NCBI GenBank assembly: GCA_003281715.1
Contig: QCBE01000010.1
Location: 1-47,077, forward strand
From: Prochlorococcus sp. AG-347-B23
GTDB taxonomy: Bacteria > Cyanobacteriota > Cyanobacteriia > PCC-6307 > Cyanobiaceae
Length of the DNA: 47,077 nucleotides
Reading direction: 5' to 3'
Shown here in pieces: positions 8,226 through 16,724 of this stretch; position 1 is the stretch's first letter, and every line of letters begins with the position of its first letter. The position numbers were made by a program, and so were the translations under genes. A model generated the notes under the pieces. The model was not told the DNA's origin. It saw only the letters and a program-made list of their open reading frames with translations, and did not search any database.

Positions 8226-8489
8226 ATGACTATTCTATTTCCAATCATATATTCTGCGGCCTTAACTTATTTAGTTTGGAAAGCTTTTAAAGTAATGTCA
8301 AATGGTTGGGGTATACCAGATAACAAAAATAAACGTTTCAGTACTTCCAGTTTTAACCAAAAAAAGTACTCGATACATCCAGAGCTTTTAGATAAAGCAG
8401 GAAATATAACAGAAGAGGAGCTATTAACAGTAAGATTCTCGAATGACAATGATTCTCCATTAGAAGAAAAAGGTTTTACAACTGATTAA
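8226..8489 (+). CDS. DUF2973 family small membrane protein
   Basis: 87 residues, ATG start, divergent from htrA. An N-terminal membrane helix (LFPIIYSAALTYLVWKAF) is followed by a polar linker and the segment HPELLDKAGNITEEELLTVRF, which matches the cyanobacterial DUF2973 signature (HPELLD-G-ITxEELLxVRF). The family is restricted to cyanobacteria and has no assigned function. The next gene starts 23 bases downstream on the same strand and may be cotranscribed. Confidence 0.75.
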   Translation: MTILFPIIYSAALTYLVWKAFKVMSNGWGIPDNKNKRFSTSSFNQKKYSIHPELLDKAGNITEEELLTVRFSNDNDSPLEEKGFTTD

Positions 8490-8512
8490 TCAAATTACAT
8501 TTAAGGAAAAAA

Positions 8513-8896
8513 TTGGAATTAAGAACAAAAATTGTTTCAGCGGTAATAAGATCTCTCAAGTTACCGCCGAGGTTTCGTTTAAAAATGGTTAAAGAAGATC
8601 CAGTGAGACTCGAACTAAGTCTTACTCCTTCTTACGGTAAAAATCCAGTTATTGTTGGTATAGTTGAATCTTTAGACTTAGTCGCGCGAAGAGATAGAGA
8701 AGGTAGATTACCCAGAGATCTTCAAGGGACTTGGGACTGGACCGTAAGACATGGAAAAGTTAGTACTGGAGGTTGGAATCCTATGTTAAAAGAAGCATTG
8801 CAAACCATGTTTGATACAGGATTGCCAGCAATTGTATATGAGGAATTAACAGGAGATGAGTATCGACCTGTAGATGGCGTAAGACATGTTAAATAA
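8513..8896 (+). CDS. conserved cyanobacterial hypothetical protein
   Basis: 127 residues. The TTG start at 8513 is supported by an AAGGA Shine-Dalgarno sequence 4-5 bases upstream (8504-8508). The protein is soluble and basic at the N-terminus (IRSLKLPPRFRLKMVKEDP), with a well-conserved-looking core containing GIVESLDLVARRDREGRLP, WDWTVRHGK and YEELTGDEYRPVDGVRH. This composition suggests a folded cyanobacterial core protein, but I do not recognise the family and see no catalytic motif. It follows DUF2973 and precedes the hli gene on the same strand. Confidence 0.7.
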   Translation: MELRTKIVSAVIRSLKLPPRFRLKMVKEDPVRLELSLTPSYGKNPVIVGIVESLDLVARRDREGRLPRDLQGTWDWTVRHGKVSTGGWNPMLKEALQTMFDTGLPAIVYEELTGDEYRPVDGVRHVK

Positions 8897-8923
8897 ATAA
8901 TTTATTATTTATCATAAATTATT
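8896..8923 (+). other. AT-only inverted repeat between two genes
   Basis: AATAATTTAT (8896-8905) and ATAAATTATT (8914-8923) are perfect 10-base inverted copies around an 8-base loop, directly at the stop codon of the upstream gene and about 40 bases before the hli start. It could form a weak hairpin, acting as an RNA-end or transcript-separating element. No T-run typical of an intrinsic terminator follows. Confidence 0.3.
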
Positions 8924-8965
8924 CCTTTAAACGTTAAAATTATTTGATAGTTAATTTAGTTTATT

Positions 8966-9112
8966 ATGAATAATGACAATCAACCAAGATTTGGCTTTGT
9001 AAATTTTGCAGAAACTTGGAATGGTCGTATGGCAATGATGGGTATTTTGATTGGACTTGGTACTGAATTAATTACTGGACAAAGTATTCTTCGACAAATT
9101 GGAATAGGTTAG
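8966..9112 (+). CDS. hli: high-light-inducible protein (Hli/SCP)
   Basis: 48 residues, ATG 8966. Contains the single chlorophyll a/b-binding-type helix motif ETWNGRMAMMGILIGLGTE, with the conserved E-x-x-N-x-R-x-A-M-x-G residues, preceded by a short polar N-terminus. Hli proteins are one-helix thylakoid proteins that bind chlorophyll and carotenoid and protect photosystem II and chlorophyll-synthesis intermediates under light stress. Prochlorococcus carries many copies, often in accessory regions. I saw no RpaB HLR1-type repeat in its short upstream region. Confidence 0.92.
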   Translation: MNNDNQPRFGFVNFAETWNGRMAMMGILIGLGTELITGQSILRQIGIG

Positions 9113-9119
9113 AATTTGT

Positions 9120-9458
9120 CTATACTTCTTCTGCTTTCACATCAATGGTACTTTCACTAGGCTTTTTATCAAATTGATTTTTATTACTGATATTTTCTAG
9201 ATTTGCCCCACAATTCATACAGTTTTCACTTAAGCCTAAGGATATAGCACCACAACTATTACATGTGTTAATTTTTGATTTGTAAGAGTTAAAACTAATA
9301 AATACCAAAATTACAAATAGTAGAGGAATTAAAAATAATAAGAGCAGAATATTACCAAGAAAGCTTATGAAAAAGTTTATTCCAAAAATTGGAACAACTA
9401 TAAGTATGATTAATGAGTAAGTAAGAAGATTTTTATTAGCTTTAAGAAAATAATTCAT
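9120..9458 (-). CDS. membrane protein with C-terminal zinc ribbon
   Basis: 112 residues, ATG 9458. Two hydrophobic helices (about residues 13-33 and 35-56, separated by a short turn) are followed by a cytosolic zinc ribbon CNSC-x9-CMNC (CNSCGAISLG and ENCMNCGANL). The tail is polar. The ribbon resembles those of small regulatory or assembly proteins, but no function can be assigned. It begins 11 bases after the stop of the BrkB-like gene, so the two are probably in one operon. Its end faces the hli gene with a 7-base gap. Confidence 0.65.
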   Translation of the reverse strand: MNYFLKANKNLLTYSLIILIVVPIFGINFFISFLGNILLLLFLIPLLFVILVFISFNSYKSKINTCNSCGAISLGLSENCMNCGANLENISNKNQFDKKPSESTIDVKAEEV

Positions 9459-9469
9459 CTTTATTATTT

Positions 9470-10408
9470 TTATTTATAATTTCTTTTTTTATTCAATAGA
9501 GTCATACTAGCAATAACTACGCTCCAGCACTGTCCAAAATATAAAATCACTCCTAATAGCCATACCCACAAGGTAAGCACAAGAAAACCCCCAATAAAAC
9601 CATATGCTTGGAATCTTGCTCCTAGTGAGAGAATACTTTTACTTACTGCAAGGTTCAAAGTGGTTAGGCCAATTCCAATAAGAAAAGATCCAGGTAAAAG
9701 TGGTTTCAAAGGAACTTTTCGACTGGGTAAGAGCGCTTGTAATAAAAGAGCCATTAAGGAAAATCCGAATAGTGGTATTGCAAACTGACCAACTTGTAGT
9801 AGCGGTAACTTTAATAATAAATCAGAAATAAGATTATTAGATTTTCCAAGATTTTCTAAAACGTTACTAGGGATCATCCTAAGATTTGCACTAATCTGAT
9901 CTAGTACCATTAAAAAACCAATAAAAAAAACTATTAAAAAGGCTTCAACTCTATTTCTGAGAAACCTCGAAGCTTGCACTCTCCAAGCAGCATTCTCTTT
10001 TTTAGAAGGAATTTCATCTTCCCAAAGCCTATCCGAACCTCTTTGAAGAGATAGATACGCATTTCCTGCTGTAAAAAGCAAAAACATAGCCCCTAGAATA
10101 CCTGCCCCAAAACCTTGATCTATCAAATTAAATAATGTTGTTTCTACTAATTCAACTACTGAAGGAGGTAAAAGCTGAGCAGCAATATCAATTATTTGTT
10201 GGTCTAATCCTTCTTGTTTTCCAAGGAACCATGATGCTATTGACAGAGAAATTAGAAGAATAGGAAAAAATGATTGAAGTGTGTAGTATGCAAATGCAGC
10301 GCTTAAATCAACACAATCAGATTTGCTCCATCGCTCACAAGCTCCCCATAAACTTTTCAGTATCCATGTAGAGCTTCGCTGCATATTTATTTTCTTCAAA
10401 TATTTCAT
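9470..10408 (-). CDS. YihY/BrkB family membrane protein
   Basis: 312 residues, ATG 10408. The hallmark N-terminal segment DLSAAFAYYTLQSFFPILLISLS with about six membrane helices, and the C-terminal YGFIGGFLVLTLWVWLLGVILYFG, match the YihY/virulence-factor BrkB family (Pfam Virul_fac_BrkB). The family was once called ribonuclease BN in error. It is an inner-membrane protein of uncertain transport function. The gene is followed closely by the zinc-ribbon membrane protein. Confidence 0.88.
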   Translation of the reverse strand: MKYLKKINMQRSSTWILKSLWGACERWSKSDCVDLSAAFAYYTLQSFFPILLISLSIASWFLGKQEGLDQQIIDIAAQLLPPSVVELVETTLFNLIDQGFGAGILGAMFLLFTAGNAYLSLQRGSDRLWEDEIPSKKENAAWRVQASRFLRNRVEAFLIVFFIGFLMVLDQISANLRMIPSNVLENLGKSNNLISDLLLKLPLLQVGQFAIPLFGFSLMALLLQALLPSRKVPLKPLLPGSFLIGIGLTTLNLAVSKSILSLGARFQAYGFIGGFLVLTLWVWLLGVILYFGQCWSVVIASMTLLNKKRNYK

Positions 10409-10475
10409 TTATTTACTTATTTTTTATTGTATCTGATACAGAAATTTTTCAAGCAATTATTTATTAATGATGCAA

Positions 10476-11276
10476 CTATTTTTCCAATAATAAATTGCCC
10501 CATGGCTTTAAAATTTCAACTTTTTCTATAGATCTACAAGCAATTAATGGAAAATTAACATCGCTCAAGTCTTCTCCTGAAGCTAAATTTAAAGGATCTG
10601 TTTTTAACCACTCTATAGAACAATTGAGTTCTTCTAATAGCAGCCAGGCCGCTGCAATATCCCAAATCTTAGGGGTTGATTCTATTGCTCCGAAAGTTTG
10701 TCCCATCGCTACACTCGTAAGATTTAAACTCGATACACCTAAGAGTCTGATTTTGCCAGGAAATACTGAGTTTGGTTTTTTTTGTAAAATTTTTATTGAT
10801 CTACTACACAAAGAAATGCATTCACTTTGATGATTATTTTGGCTAGGATTTATTTTCTGGTTATTTAACCAAACCCCTTTACCTTTAATGGATACAAACT
10901 TTTTTTTCAATGTAGGAATTATTAAAAAAGAAGATTGCGGTTTACCATCAACGAATCTTGCAACTGATATAGACCAGTAAGGAATACCTGCAGCAAAATT
11001 AGTTGTCCCATCGAGTGGATCGACCACCCAATAAGCTTTTGACTTTGGAATTAACTTTTGCCCTTCTTCACTAAGGACCCCTTCACCAGGAGCTATTGAA
11101 GCTAAGCCATCTACGATTGTTTTGTCACTCCATAAATCACAACTTGTTAATAATGATCCATCTGCTTTATTGCTGGCGCTAATATTTCCAAAATCTTTTG
11201 TTTGCCTTTGACTAACCAATTCAAATAAAGAATCTAATTCGCGTAATTGCTTATTAGTTAAATTTGGTGGATTCAT
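10476..11276 (-). CDS. inositol monophosphatase family phosphatase
   Basis: 266 residues from ATG 11276 (MNPPNLTNKQL); a TTG at 11291 would overlap the upstream gene, while the ATG starts two bases after its stop. Metal-binding motifs of the IMPase/FBPase superfamily are present: a GEGVLSEEGQ segment (E-E), WVVDPLDGTTNFAAGIPYW (DPLDGT) and, later, PKIWDIAAAWLL (WDxAA). These enzymes are Mg2+-dependent, Li+-sensitive phosphatases acting on inositol phosphates, PAP or sugar phosphates; the substrate is not settled here. It is translationally close to the TolC-like gene. Confidence 0.85.
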   Translation of the reverse strand: MNPPNLTNKQLRELDSLFELVSQRQTKDFGNISASNKADGSLLTSCDLWSDKTIVDGLASIAPGEGVLSEEGQKLIPKSKAYWVVDPLDGTTNFAAGIPYWSISVARFVDGKPQSSFLIIPTLKKKFVSIKGKGVWLNNQKINPSQNNHQSECISLCSRSIKILQKKPNSVFPGKIRLLGVSSLNLTSVAMGQTFGAIESTPKIWDIAAAWLLLEELNCSIEWLKTDPLNLASGEDLSDVNFPLIACRSIEKVEILKPWGNLLLEK

Positions 11277-11278
11277 CT

Positions 11279-12706
11279 TTATAAATTGCAAATAGAATCT
11301 GTATCTTTAATTTTAGTATTATTACTACCCAAACATTTTTTACTTTTATCAAGAAAAGTTAATCTTTCTAATTCATCTATATTCAGATTGTAATTATATA
11401 TTGCATTAATATTTTTTGATTGCGCGTTACTTAATTCACTTTGCCTAACAAGAACATCTTTTAGAGTTGATATTCCGACATCATATCTAAGTCTGGAAAG
11501 CCTTACAGACTCTTTGCTAGATTCAATTTCTTTAAGAGAAGAGATTATTTTTTCTTCATTTAATTTAAGATTTAAATAGGCTTTACTAATACTTGTGGTT
11601 AAAACATTTTTTAGATTTTCATACGCATATTTTTCGGATTCTGCATCTGCTATTTTTGATTTGTAGGAGTTCTTATTTTGTCCGCTATCAAAAATACTCC
11701 ATGCAAAATTTAGACTTATGGTATTTGTATAATTAGATCCAGATTTTGCAGAGTCAATATTAGTTGCTAGAGAGTCCCCCTTTGAAAATGTACTAGATAA
11801 TGAATTACTGATATAGATATTTGGCTTATTTTGAGCTAAAAAGCTCTCTGCTTGGCTCTTTTTGATTGATTTTTGAAGAATAAGGTTTTTTAAGGAAAGA
11901 TTTTTATCCAAACCCTCATTAATATTCTTATTCAATTTATAATTCCAAAACCCTATAAGATTTTGCTCTTTATTGGTTTCGAAATCTCCCTTAACATTCA
12001 GAATCTCTTTAAGAGAAATTTTATTAATTTCATGTTCTATTTTCTTTTCATTAAGTGATTGTTGATCTCGAGATAATTGAGCATCTGCTTCAAGAACTTC
12101 AAATTTTGTACCAATTCCAGCATTTAACTTCGCTTTAGCATTTTCTAAACTTGTAATTGATAAATTAAGCGTTAATTGTTTATTTTGAATATCTTGATAT
12201 GACTTTTTGTATTTGTGATATCTGATTCTTGCTTCTTGAATTAAATCTTTTTTCTTAATCTCATAATTATTTTCTGCAATTTTGTAATTTGTTTTGGCAA
12301 TTTTAATTTCAGATCCTCTTAGAGGGGCAATTACATCCCATTTAATATTCAGAGAGGGATTAGCCGTAAATTGTGATGTTTTTAAAGTGGGTGAATTGCT
12401 ATTGTACTTTTTACCTGCGACATATTTTGGTAACCCATTGGCTTGAAAATCTAAGGATGGGTATCTTTTGGCAATTTGACTTGAGAGATTAAAGCTTGCA
12501 GAGGCTACTAGATTTTGTAATGATTTTAATTCTTGATTATTTAATACAAGTTTTTCTATTTCTTGATAATCAACAAAAGTAATATTTGATTTTTCTTCTA
12601 AAACATTATCAATATAATTTTTTATTTCGCTCGATTGAACATTAAATGTATTCATACTTACAGTAAGCGGCAATAATAAGAAAGGATTTATTACTCTTCT
12701 AAGCAT
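11279..12706 (-). CDS. TolC-family outer-membrane efflux protein
   Basis: 475 residues, ATG 12706. An N-terminal signal-like segment (FLLLPLTVSMNTFNV) is followed by two homologous long-helix repeats typical of TolC/OEP, with many A, S, K, E, Q residues. Ends of helices are marked by DVIAPLRGSEI and SRLRYDVGISTLKDVLVRQSEL. TolC proteins form trimeric outer-membrane ducts for type I secretion and RND/ABC efflux. No inner-membrane pump or adaptor gene is adjacent, so it presumably works with partners encoded elsewhere. The stop is two bases before the IMPase start. Confidence 0.85.
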   Translation of the reverse strand: MLRRVINPFLLLPLTVSMNTFNVQSSEIKNYIDNVLEEKSNITFVDYQEIEKLVLNNQELKSLQNLVASASFNLSSQIAKRYPSLDFQANGLPKYVAGKKYNSNSPTLKTSQFTANPSLNIKWDVIAPLRGSEIKIAKTNYKIAENNYEIKKKDLIQEARIRYHKYKKSYQDIQNKQLTLNLSITSLENAKAKLNAGIGTKFEVLEADAQLSRDQQSLNEKKIEHEINKISLKEILNVKGDFETNKEQNLIGFWNYKLNKNINEGLDKNLSLKNLILQKSIKKSQAESFLAQNKPNIYISNSLSSTFSKGDSLATNIDSAKSGSNYTNTISLNFAWSIFDSGQNKNSYKSKIADAESEKYAYENLKNVLTTSISKAYLNLKLNEEKIISSLKEIESSKESVRLSRLRYDVGISTLKDVLVRQSELSNAQSKNINAIYNYNLNIDELERLTFLDKSKKCLGSNNTKIKDTDSICNL

Positions 12707-12731
12707 GTTTTATAGTTGCGAAAATATTCGA

Positions 12732-14111
12732 TTAACCAATCAAAGTATTAATAATATCATTTGAATCATCAAGAACGTGAATTTTAGTATTTATTTGATT
12801 CTCAACTTCTTGAATATTTTTATCATCTAAAAATAAATCAGTATTAATTTTTAACATAATAGATGGTATGTAAACAGCTTCTCCTAAATCCTTATTTTTC
12901 AGCCCGTAAATTAGATCCTCTCCAGTAAGAAGACCTGTGACAACTTGATCTTGACCCCAATAAATACTTGGCAAACCATATAAATTAATTGTTAATCCAT
13001 TAATTAAGTTTAATTTCTTAACTGTAGGAATTAGGGCTTCATAAACTAATTTACCAACTATCCAACTAACTTTTTTTGGCTTTTTTACTTTTTTGGGCAG
13101 GTTTTGAGTCTTCTCCCTTAATGCTTCTAGAAAGTTTCTAATAGTCCCAACTCCATTAGATTCTTGTGGCATATTTTCGTAGGTTTTGTAACTAGGTAAA
13201 TTTGTACCAGCAATTAGATACCATTCATCTGCTAGCCAACAAAAACGAGTCCCAAGAGTATTTTGTAAAGAGACTTGTATTCTTTCTACTTGTTTAATAG
13301 TTTTTTTTGCGAATTCTGGCCCGATTGATTTCAATCCATCATTTTCAGGTCTAAATTTTGTAAGTCCTACAGGAACTATTGCCACTGAGAGTACTGTTTG
13401 AAAGGTTTTTTTGTAGAATTCAGCAAGTTCTAAAATTGATTTCTCGAGGATATCCCCATCATTTATATCTGGACAAACAACAATTTGAGCATGTATTTGA
13501 ATAGAGTTTTTTTCAAACCACGAAATTTGATCAAGTATCACTCCAGCTTTTTTATTTTTTAATAATTTTTCTCTTGTCGCAGGATCAGTAGCATGAACTG
13601 AAATAAAAAGTGGGGATAGTTTTTGCATAGCAATTCTTTCCCAGTCTTCTTTTTTTAAATTCGTAAGAGTTAAATAAGAGCCATATAGGAAACTTAATCT
13701 ATAATCATCATCTTTTATATAAAGGCTTTTTCTTTTACCGCTTGGCTGTTGATCAATAAAACAAAATGGACATCTATTATTGCATTGCTTGATTGAATCA
13801 AATAATGCATCTTTAAAATTTATCCCTAAATTAACATCCTGATCTTTTTCAATATTTATATTGTGAATCTCATGATTTTTATCTAAAACTGATATGTCTA
13901 AAATTTCTTCACTAATCAGAATCTGATAATCAATTAAATCTCTTGGTTTTTTCCCATTAATACTAATTATTGAATCACCTGATTCAAATCCTATTTCTTC
14001 AGCAATAGAATTAGCTTCAATACTTTCAATTTCTGCAGGGTTTATTTTATAAGTAATATTAGGAACCAAAAGATCAATGGGATTTTCAGTGTAATTAATT
14101 TCTTGCCACAC
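12732..14111 (-). CDS. cyanobacterial PDZ/radical-SAM Fe-S protein (TIGR03279, DUF512)
   Basis: 459 residues, GTG start at 14111 (an in-frame TAA lies just upstream). The N-terminus is a PDZ-like domain (EIGFESGDSIISINGKKP), followed by a radical-SAM cluster motif CNNRCPFCF (C110, C114, C117) and FIDQQPSGKRKSLYIKDDD. The C-terminal half is the DUF512 region. This matches the family described as a putative FeS-containing cyanobacterial-specific oxidoreductase. The reaction is unknown; the fusion of a PDZ peptide-binding domain with a radical-SAM core suggests a protein substrate, which is inference. Downstream the TolC-like gene begins 26 bases away. Confidence 0.85.
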   Translation of the reverse strand: MWQEINYTENPIDLLVPNITYKINPAEIESIEANSIAEEIGFESGDSIISINGKKPRDLIDYQILISEEILDISVLDKNHEIHNINIEKDQDVNLGINFKDALFDSIKQCNNRCPFCFIDQQPSGKRKSLYIKDDDYRLSFLYGSYLTLTNLKKEDWERIAMQKLSPLFISVHATDPATREKLLKNKKAGVILDQISWFEKNSIQIHAQIVVCPDINDGDILEKSILELAEFYKKTFQTVLSVAIVPVGLTKFRPENDGLKSIGPEFAKKTIKQVERIQVSLQNTLGTRFCWLADEWYLIAGTNLPSYKTYENMPQESNGVGTIRNFLEALREKTQNLPKKVKKPKKVSWIVGKLVYEALIPTVKKLNLINGLTINLYGLPSIYWGQDQVVTGLLTGEDLIYGLKNKDLGEAVYIPSIMLKINTDLFLDDKNIQEVENQINTKIHVLDDSNDIINTLIG

Positions 14112-14157
14112 AATTTAAGGCCAAATACTCTTATTTATATTTATTCTAAACTTATAT

Positions 14158-14271
14158 ATGACTCAAAGTGTATTAAATACTTTTAAAAAACTAAATATAG
14201 GTGTCAAATTATGGGCCTTTTATTTATTAAAATATGGCATTCGCAGTTTTCTAAAACACGATTTAGATTAA
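14158..14271 (+). CDS. possible 37-residue small protein
   Basis: ATG 14158 opens 37 codons ending in TAA at 14269-14271, in the spacer before DUF3120. The peptide (MTQSVLNTFKKLNIGVKL, then WAFYLLKYGIRSFLKHDLD) is basic, amphipathic-looking and has no repeated low-complexity lysine runs. Composition resembles a genuine small protein better than random AT-rich translation. No Shine-Dalgarno is clear and I do not recognise the family, so this is a candidate only. Confidence 0.35.
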   Translation: MTQSVLNTFKKLNIGVKLWAFYLLKYGIRSFLKHDLD

Positions 14272-14289
14272 TTAAAATAGCCTTTTTCA

Positions 14290-15057
14290 TTGAAAGAATT
14301 AATTACAAAAAATTTAGAAGTAAAAGATAAATTCAACTATGAATCCCATAAGACAGTTGATTCATACGAAAATAGTTTTTTATCAAATCCTTTATCTTTA
14401 AGATTGTGGTCTTCTTTTTTTGTAATTTTACCTATTTTTGTTCAAGCCCCTTGGGTAAGATTAGAACCAATAAGTGCTATCTGTTTTACTTTTGTTATTG
14501 TCTTAGTGGCAATTGTTTTGAATCAGAAAGGATCAAATAAGTGGTTTATTGTCAGTTCATTATTACTTGGTATATCAGGTAGCTGGCTTGGTGGTTGTTT
14601 GTTCTGGGGATGGTTAAGCCCATTTCCTATCCTTCACATACCTGTTGAAGCTGTAGTTCTTCCATTAGCTTTAATTGGATTTGGTACTAATTGGAAAATA
14701 GGTTCAAGTTTTTATATCTCCTCTTTATTTGGAACCGCAGTTACTGACATTACAATATTTTTAATCGGAATTATGGATCAATGGAGGCAGGTAATTACAG
14801 CAGATTCTGAAAATGCACCCATGATTCTTCAAAAAACTTCAGAGAGTCTTATTCAAATAAAATCAGTATCTATTATTGTTTTTGTTGCTCTTATACTTTG
14901 GTTTATTTCAAAAGAAATTTTAGATGCTGGCACAATTAATACTACTAGTGGTAAAGCAATCTTAGTTGCTGGTTACGTAATTCAAACGACATTAATTGTT
15001 GATGGTATTTTTATTGTTTTAGCAATTCTGCAACCAACTTTTAGTGGATTGGTTTAA
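14290..15057 (+). CDS. DUF3120 family membrane protein
   Basis: 255 residues, TTG start. About six membrane helices, with the conserved-looking sequences FVQAPWVRLEPISA, GGCLFWGWLSPFPILHIPVEA and MDQWRQVI, which I associate with the cyanobacteria-specific DUF3120 family. No function is known. The stop and the NadB start overlap in TAATG (1 base), so translation of NadB is probably coupled to this gene. Confidence 0.75.
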   Translation: MKELITKNLEVKDKFNYESHKTVDSYENSFLSNPLSLRLWSSFFVILPIFVQAPWVRLEPISAICFTFVIVLVAIVLNQKGSNKWFIVSSLLLGISGSWLGGCLFWGWLSPFPILHIPVEAVVLPLALIGFGTNWKIGSSFYISSLFGTAVTDITIFLIGIMDQWRQVITADSENAPMILQKTSESLIQIKSVSIIVFVALILWFISKEILDAGTINTTSGKAILVAGYVIQTTLIVDGIFIVLAILQPTFSGLV

Positions 15058-16724
15058 TGTTGAGGCCTCCATTTTCGCAAGAACCGATACCAATTAATAA
15101 TTGGGACGTAATCGTTATAGGTGCTGGAGCTGCTGGCCTTATGACTTGTCTTGAAATACCTTCAAATTTAAAAGTGCTTCTTTTAAATAGAAATACTAGT
15201 AAGATATCTTCCAGCAGATGGGCTCAAGGCGGAATTGCATCTGTTGTTAGACAAGATGATACATTTGATCTTCATGCTGAGGATACTTTAAAAGCAGGTG
15301 ATGGACTATGTGATTTTCAAGCTGTTGAAATGCTAGTTAAAGAAGCTCCAGCTTGTGTAGAAAGGTTGCAGAATTTAGGGATGATTTTTGATCAAAGTTC
15401 TGATCAACTAGCTACTACCTTGGAAGCAGCCCATTCACGACGAAGAGTCTTACATGTAAAAGATCGTACTGGACGAGCATTAGTTGAAGTTCTAGAAGAT
15501 CATATTGAGAATCAAAAAAATATTCTTCACTGCAGGGGTGTAAGAGTAACTGAACTTCTTATTGAAAATAAAGAATGTAGAGGAGTTCAGGTTCTTGATG
15601 GAGCAAATTTATATTGGATTAAATCTAGAGCTGTTGTTTTGGCTACAGGTGGTGGTGGGCACTTATTTACAAATACAACAAATCCTGCTCAATCCTCTGG
15701 TGAAGGGATTGCTCTTGCATGGAAAGCTGGAGCTGCTATCGAAGATTTAGAGTTCGTGCAATTTCATCCAACAGCTTTAAAATTTTATGGTGCACCTTGC
15801 TTCTTAATATCTGAGGCACTTAGAGGGGAAGGGGCGATTTTAGTTGATAAAAATGGTGAAAGTCCAGTTAAAAATCTTGAAAATCGTGATCTAGCAACTA
15901 GAGATCAGGTAAGTAGAGCAATTATGAAAAATATGTACGATAATAATGAAGACCATGTTGGGTTAGATCTCCGGTATATTGACCCAGAAAAAATAGTAGA
16001 GCGCTTTCCCACGATCTTAAGTCGTTGTCAGGATTATGGCGTTAATCCTTTAAATGAGGTTATTCCCGTAGCTCCTGCAGCTCATTATTGGATGGGAGGT
16101 GTTAAAACTGATCTAAATGCATCTTCAACAAAAAAAGGATTATATGCCGTTGGAGAAGTTGCTTCTACAGGTGTGCATGGTGCTAATAGACTGGCAAGTA
16201 ACTCACTTATGGAGTGTCTTGTTTTCGCAAGAAAAATGTCTTCAATTGTTTTGAATGACTTTTCTAAATTTGAAAAATTTGATAGATCATTTCAAGAGTT
16301 TGATATTGAAGATCCTAAAGAAGATCAAATTTCTATAATTGCTGAAAAAATTGATGAACTAAGAAAACTATGTTGGTCAAATTTAGGTGTATCTCGAAAT
16401 AAGGTAAATATGAGTAAATTTTTAAATTACATTCAAAACGATATAGATAAATTAAATAAAAATGATTTACTAAATAGTCTTGAAAAAATAAAATTTGATC
16501 AAAAAATAAAACTTAGTGAACGCAATAGAAGAGCATTAAATCTTTTACTTGATTTAAAGAATAGACAAATAACCACCATACTTTTATTAAAAGCTTGCCT
16601 ATTTAGAGAGGAAAGCAGAGGAGGGCATTATAGAGATGATTTCCCTAATAAAGATAAAAATTGGGAATGTCATACTAGACAACAGTTAGATCAAAAAATT
16701 CAAAAAAGATTTATTAAAAATTAA
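15057..16724 (+). CDS. nadB: L-aspartate oxidase
   Basis: 555 residues, ATG overlapping the DUF3120 stop. The first enzyme of de novo NAD synthesis, oxidising L-aspartate to iminoaspartate for quinolinate synthase. Visible are the FAD-binding GAGAAG (22-27) and the succinate dehydrogenase/fumarate reductase-like motifs SSRWAQGGIA, HSRRRVLH, LEFVQFHPTAL, ISEALRGEGAIL and HYWMGGVKTD. GLYAVGEVASTGVHGANRLASNSLMECL lies near the FAD C-terminal contact. The C-terminal helical domain is complete. The 3' end overlaps the convergent VKOR-Trx gene by 11 bases. Confidence 0.95.
   Translation: MLRPPFSQEPIPINNWDVIVIGAGAAGLMTCLEIPSNLKVLLLNRNTSKISSSRWAQGGIASVVRQDDTFDLHAEDTLKAGDGLCDFQAVEMLVKEAPACVERLQNLGMIFDQSSDQLATTLEAAHSRRRVLHVKDRTGRALVEVLEDHIENQKNILHCRGVRVTELLIENKECRGVQVLDGANLYWIKSRAVVLATGGGGHLFTNTTNPAQSSGEGIALAWKAGAAIEDLEFVQFHPTALKFYGAPCFLISEALRGEGAILVDKNGESPVKNLENRDLATRDQVSRAIMKNMYDNNEDHVGLDLRYIDPEKIVERFPTILSRCQDYGVNPLNEVIPVAPAAHYWMGGVKTDLNASSTKKGLYAVGEVASTGVHGANRLASNSLMECLVFARKMSSIVLNDFSKFEKFDRSFQEFDIEDPKEDQISIIAEKIDELRKLCWSNLGVSRNKVNMSKFLNYIQNDIDKLNKNDLLNSLEKIKFDQKIKLSERNRRALNLLLDLKNRQITTILLLKACLFREESRGGHYRDDFPNKDKNWECHTRQQLDQKIQKRFIKN

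Noticed and set aside
8267-8449. 60-codon antisense frame opposite DUF2973
   Set aside because: Fully embedded in a recognisable gene on the other strand and without motifs.
8924-8965. HLR1 site upstream of the hli gene
   Set aside because: No TTACA-type direct repeat is present in the short promoter region.
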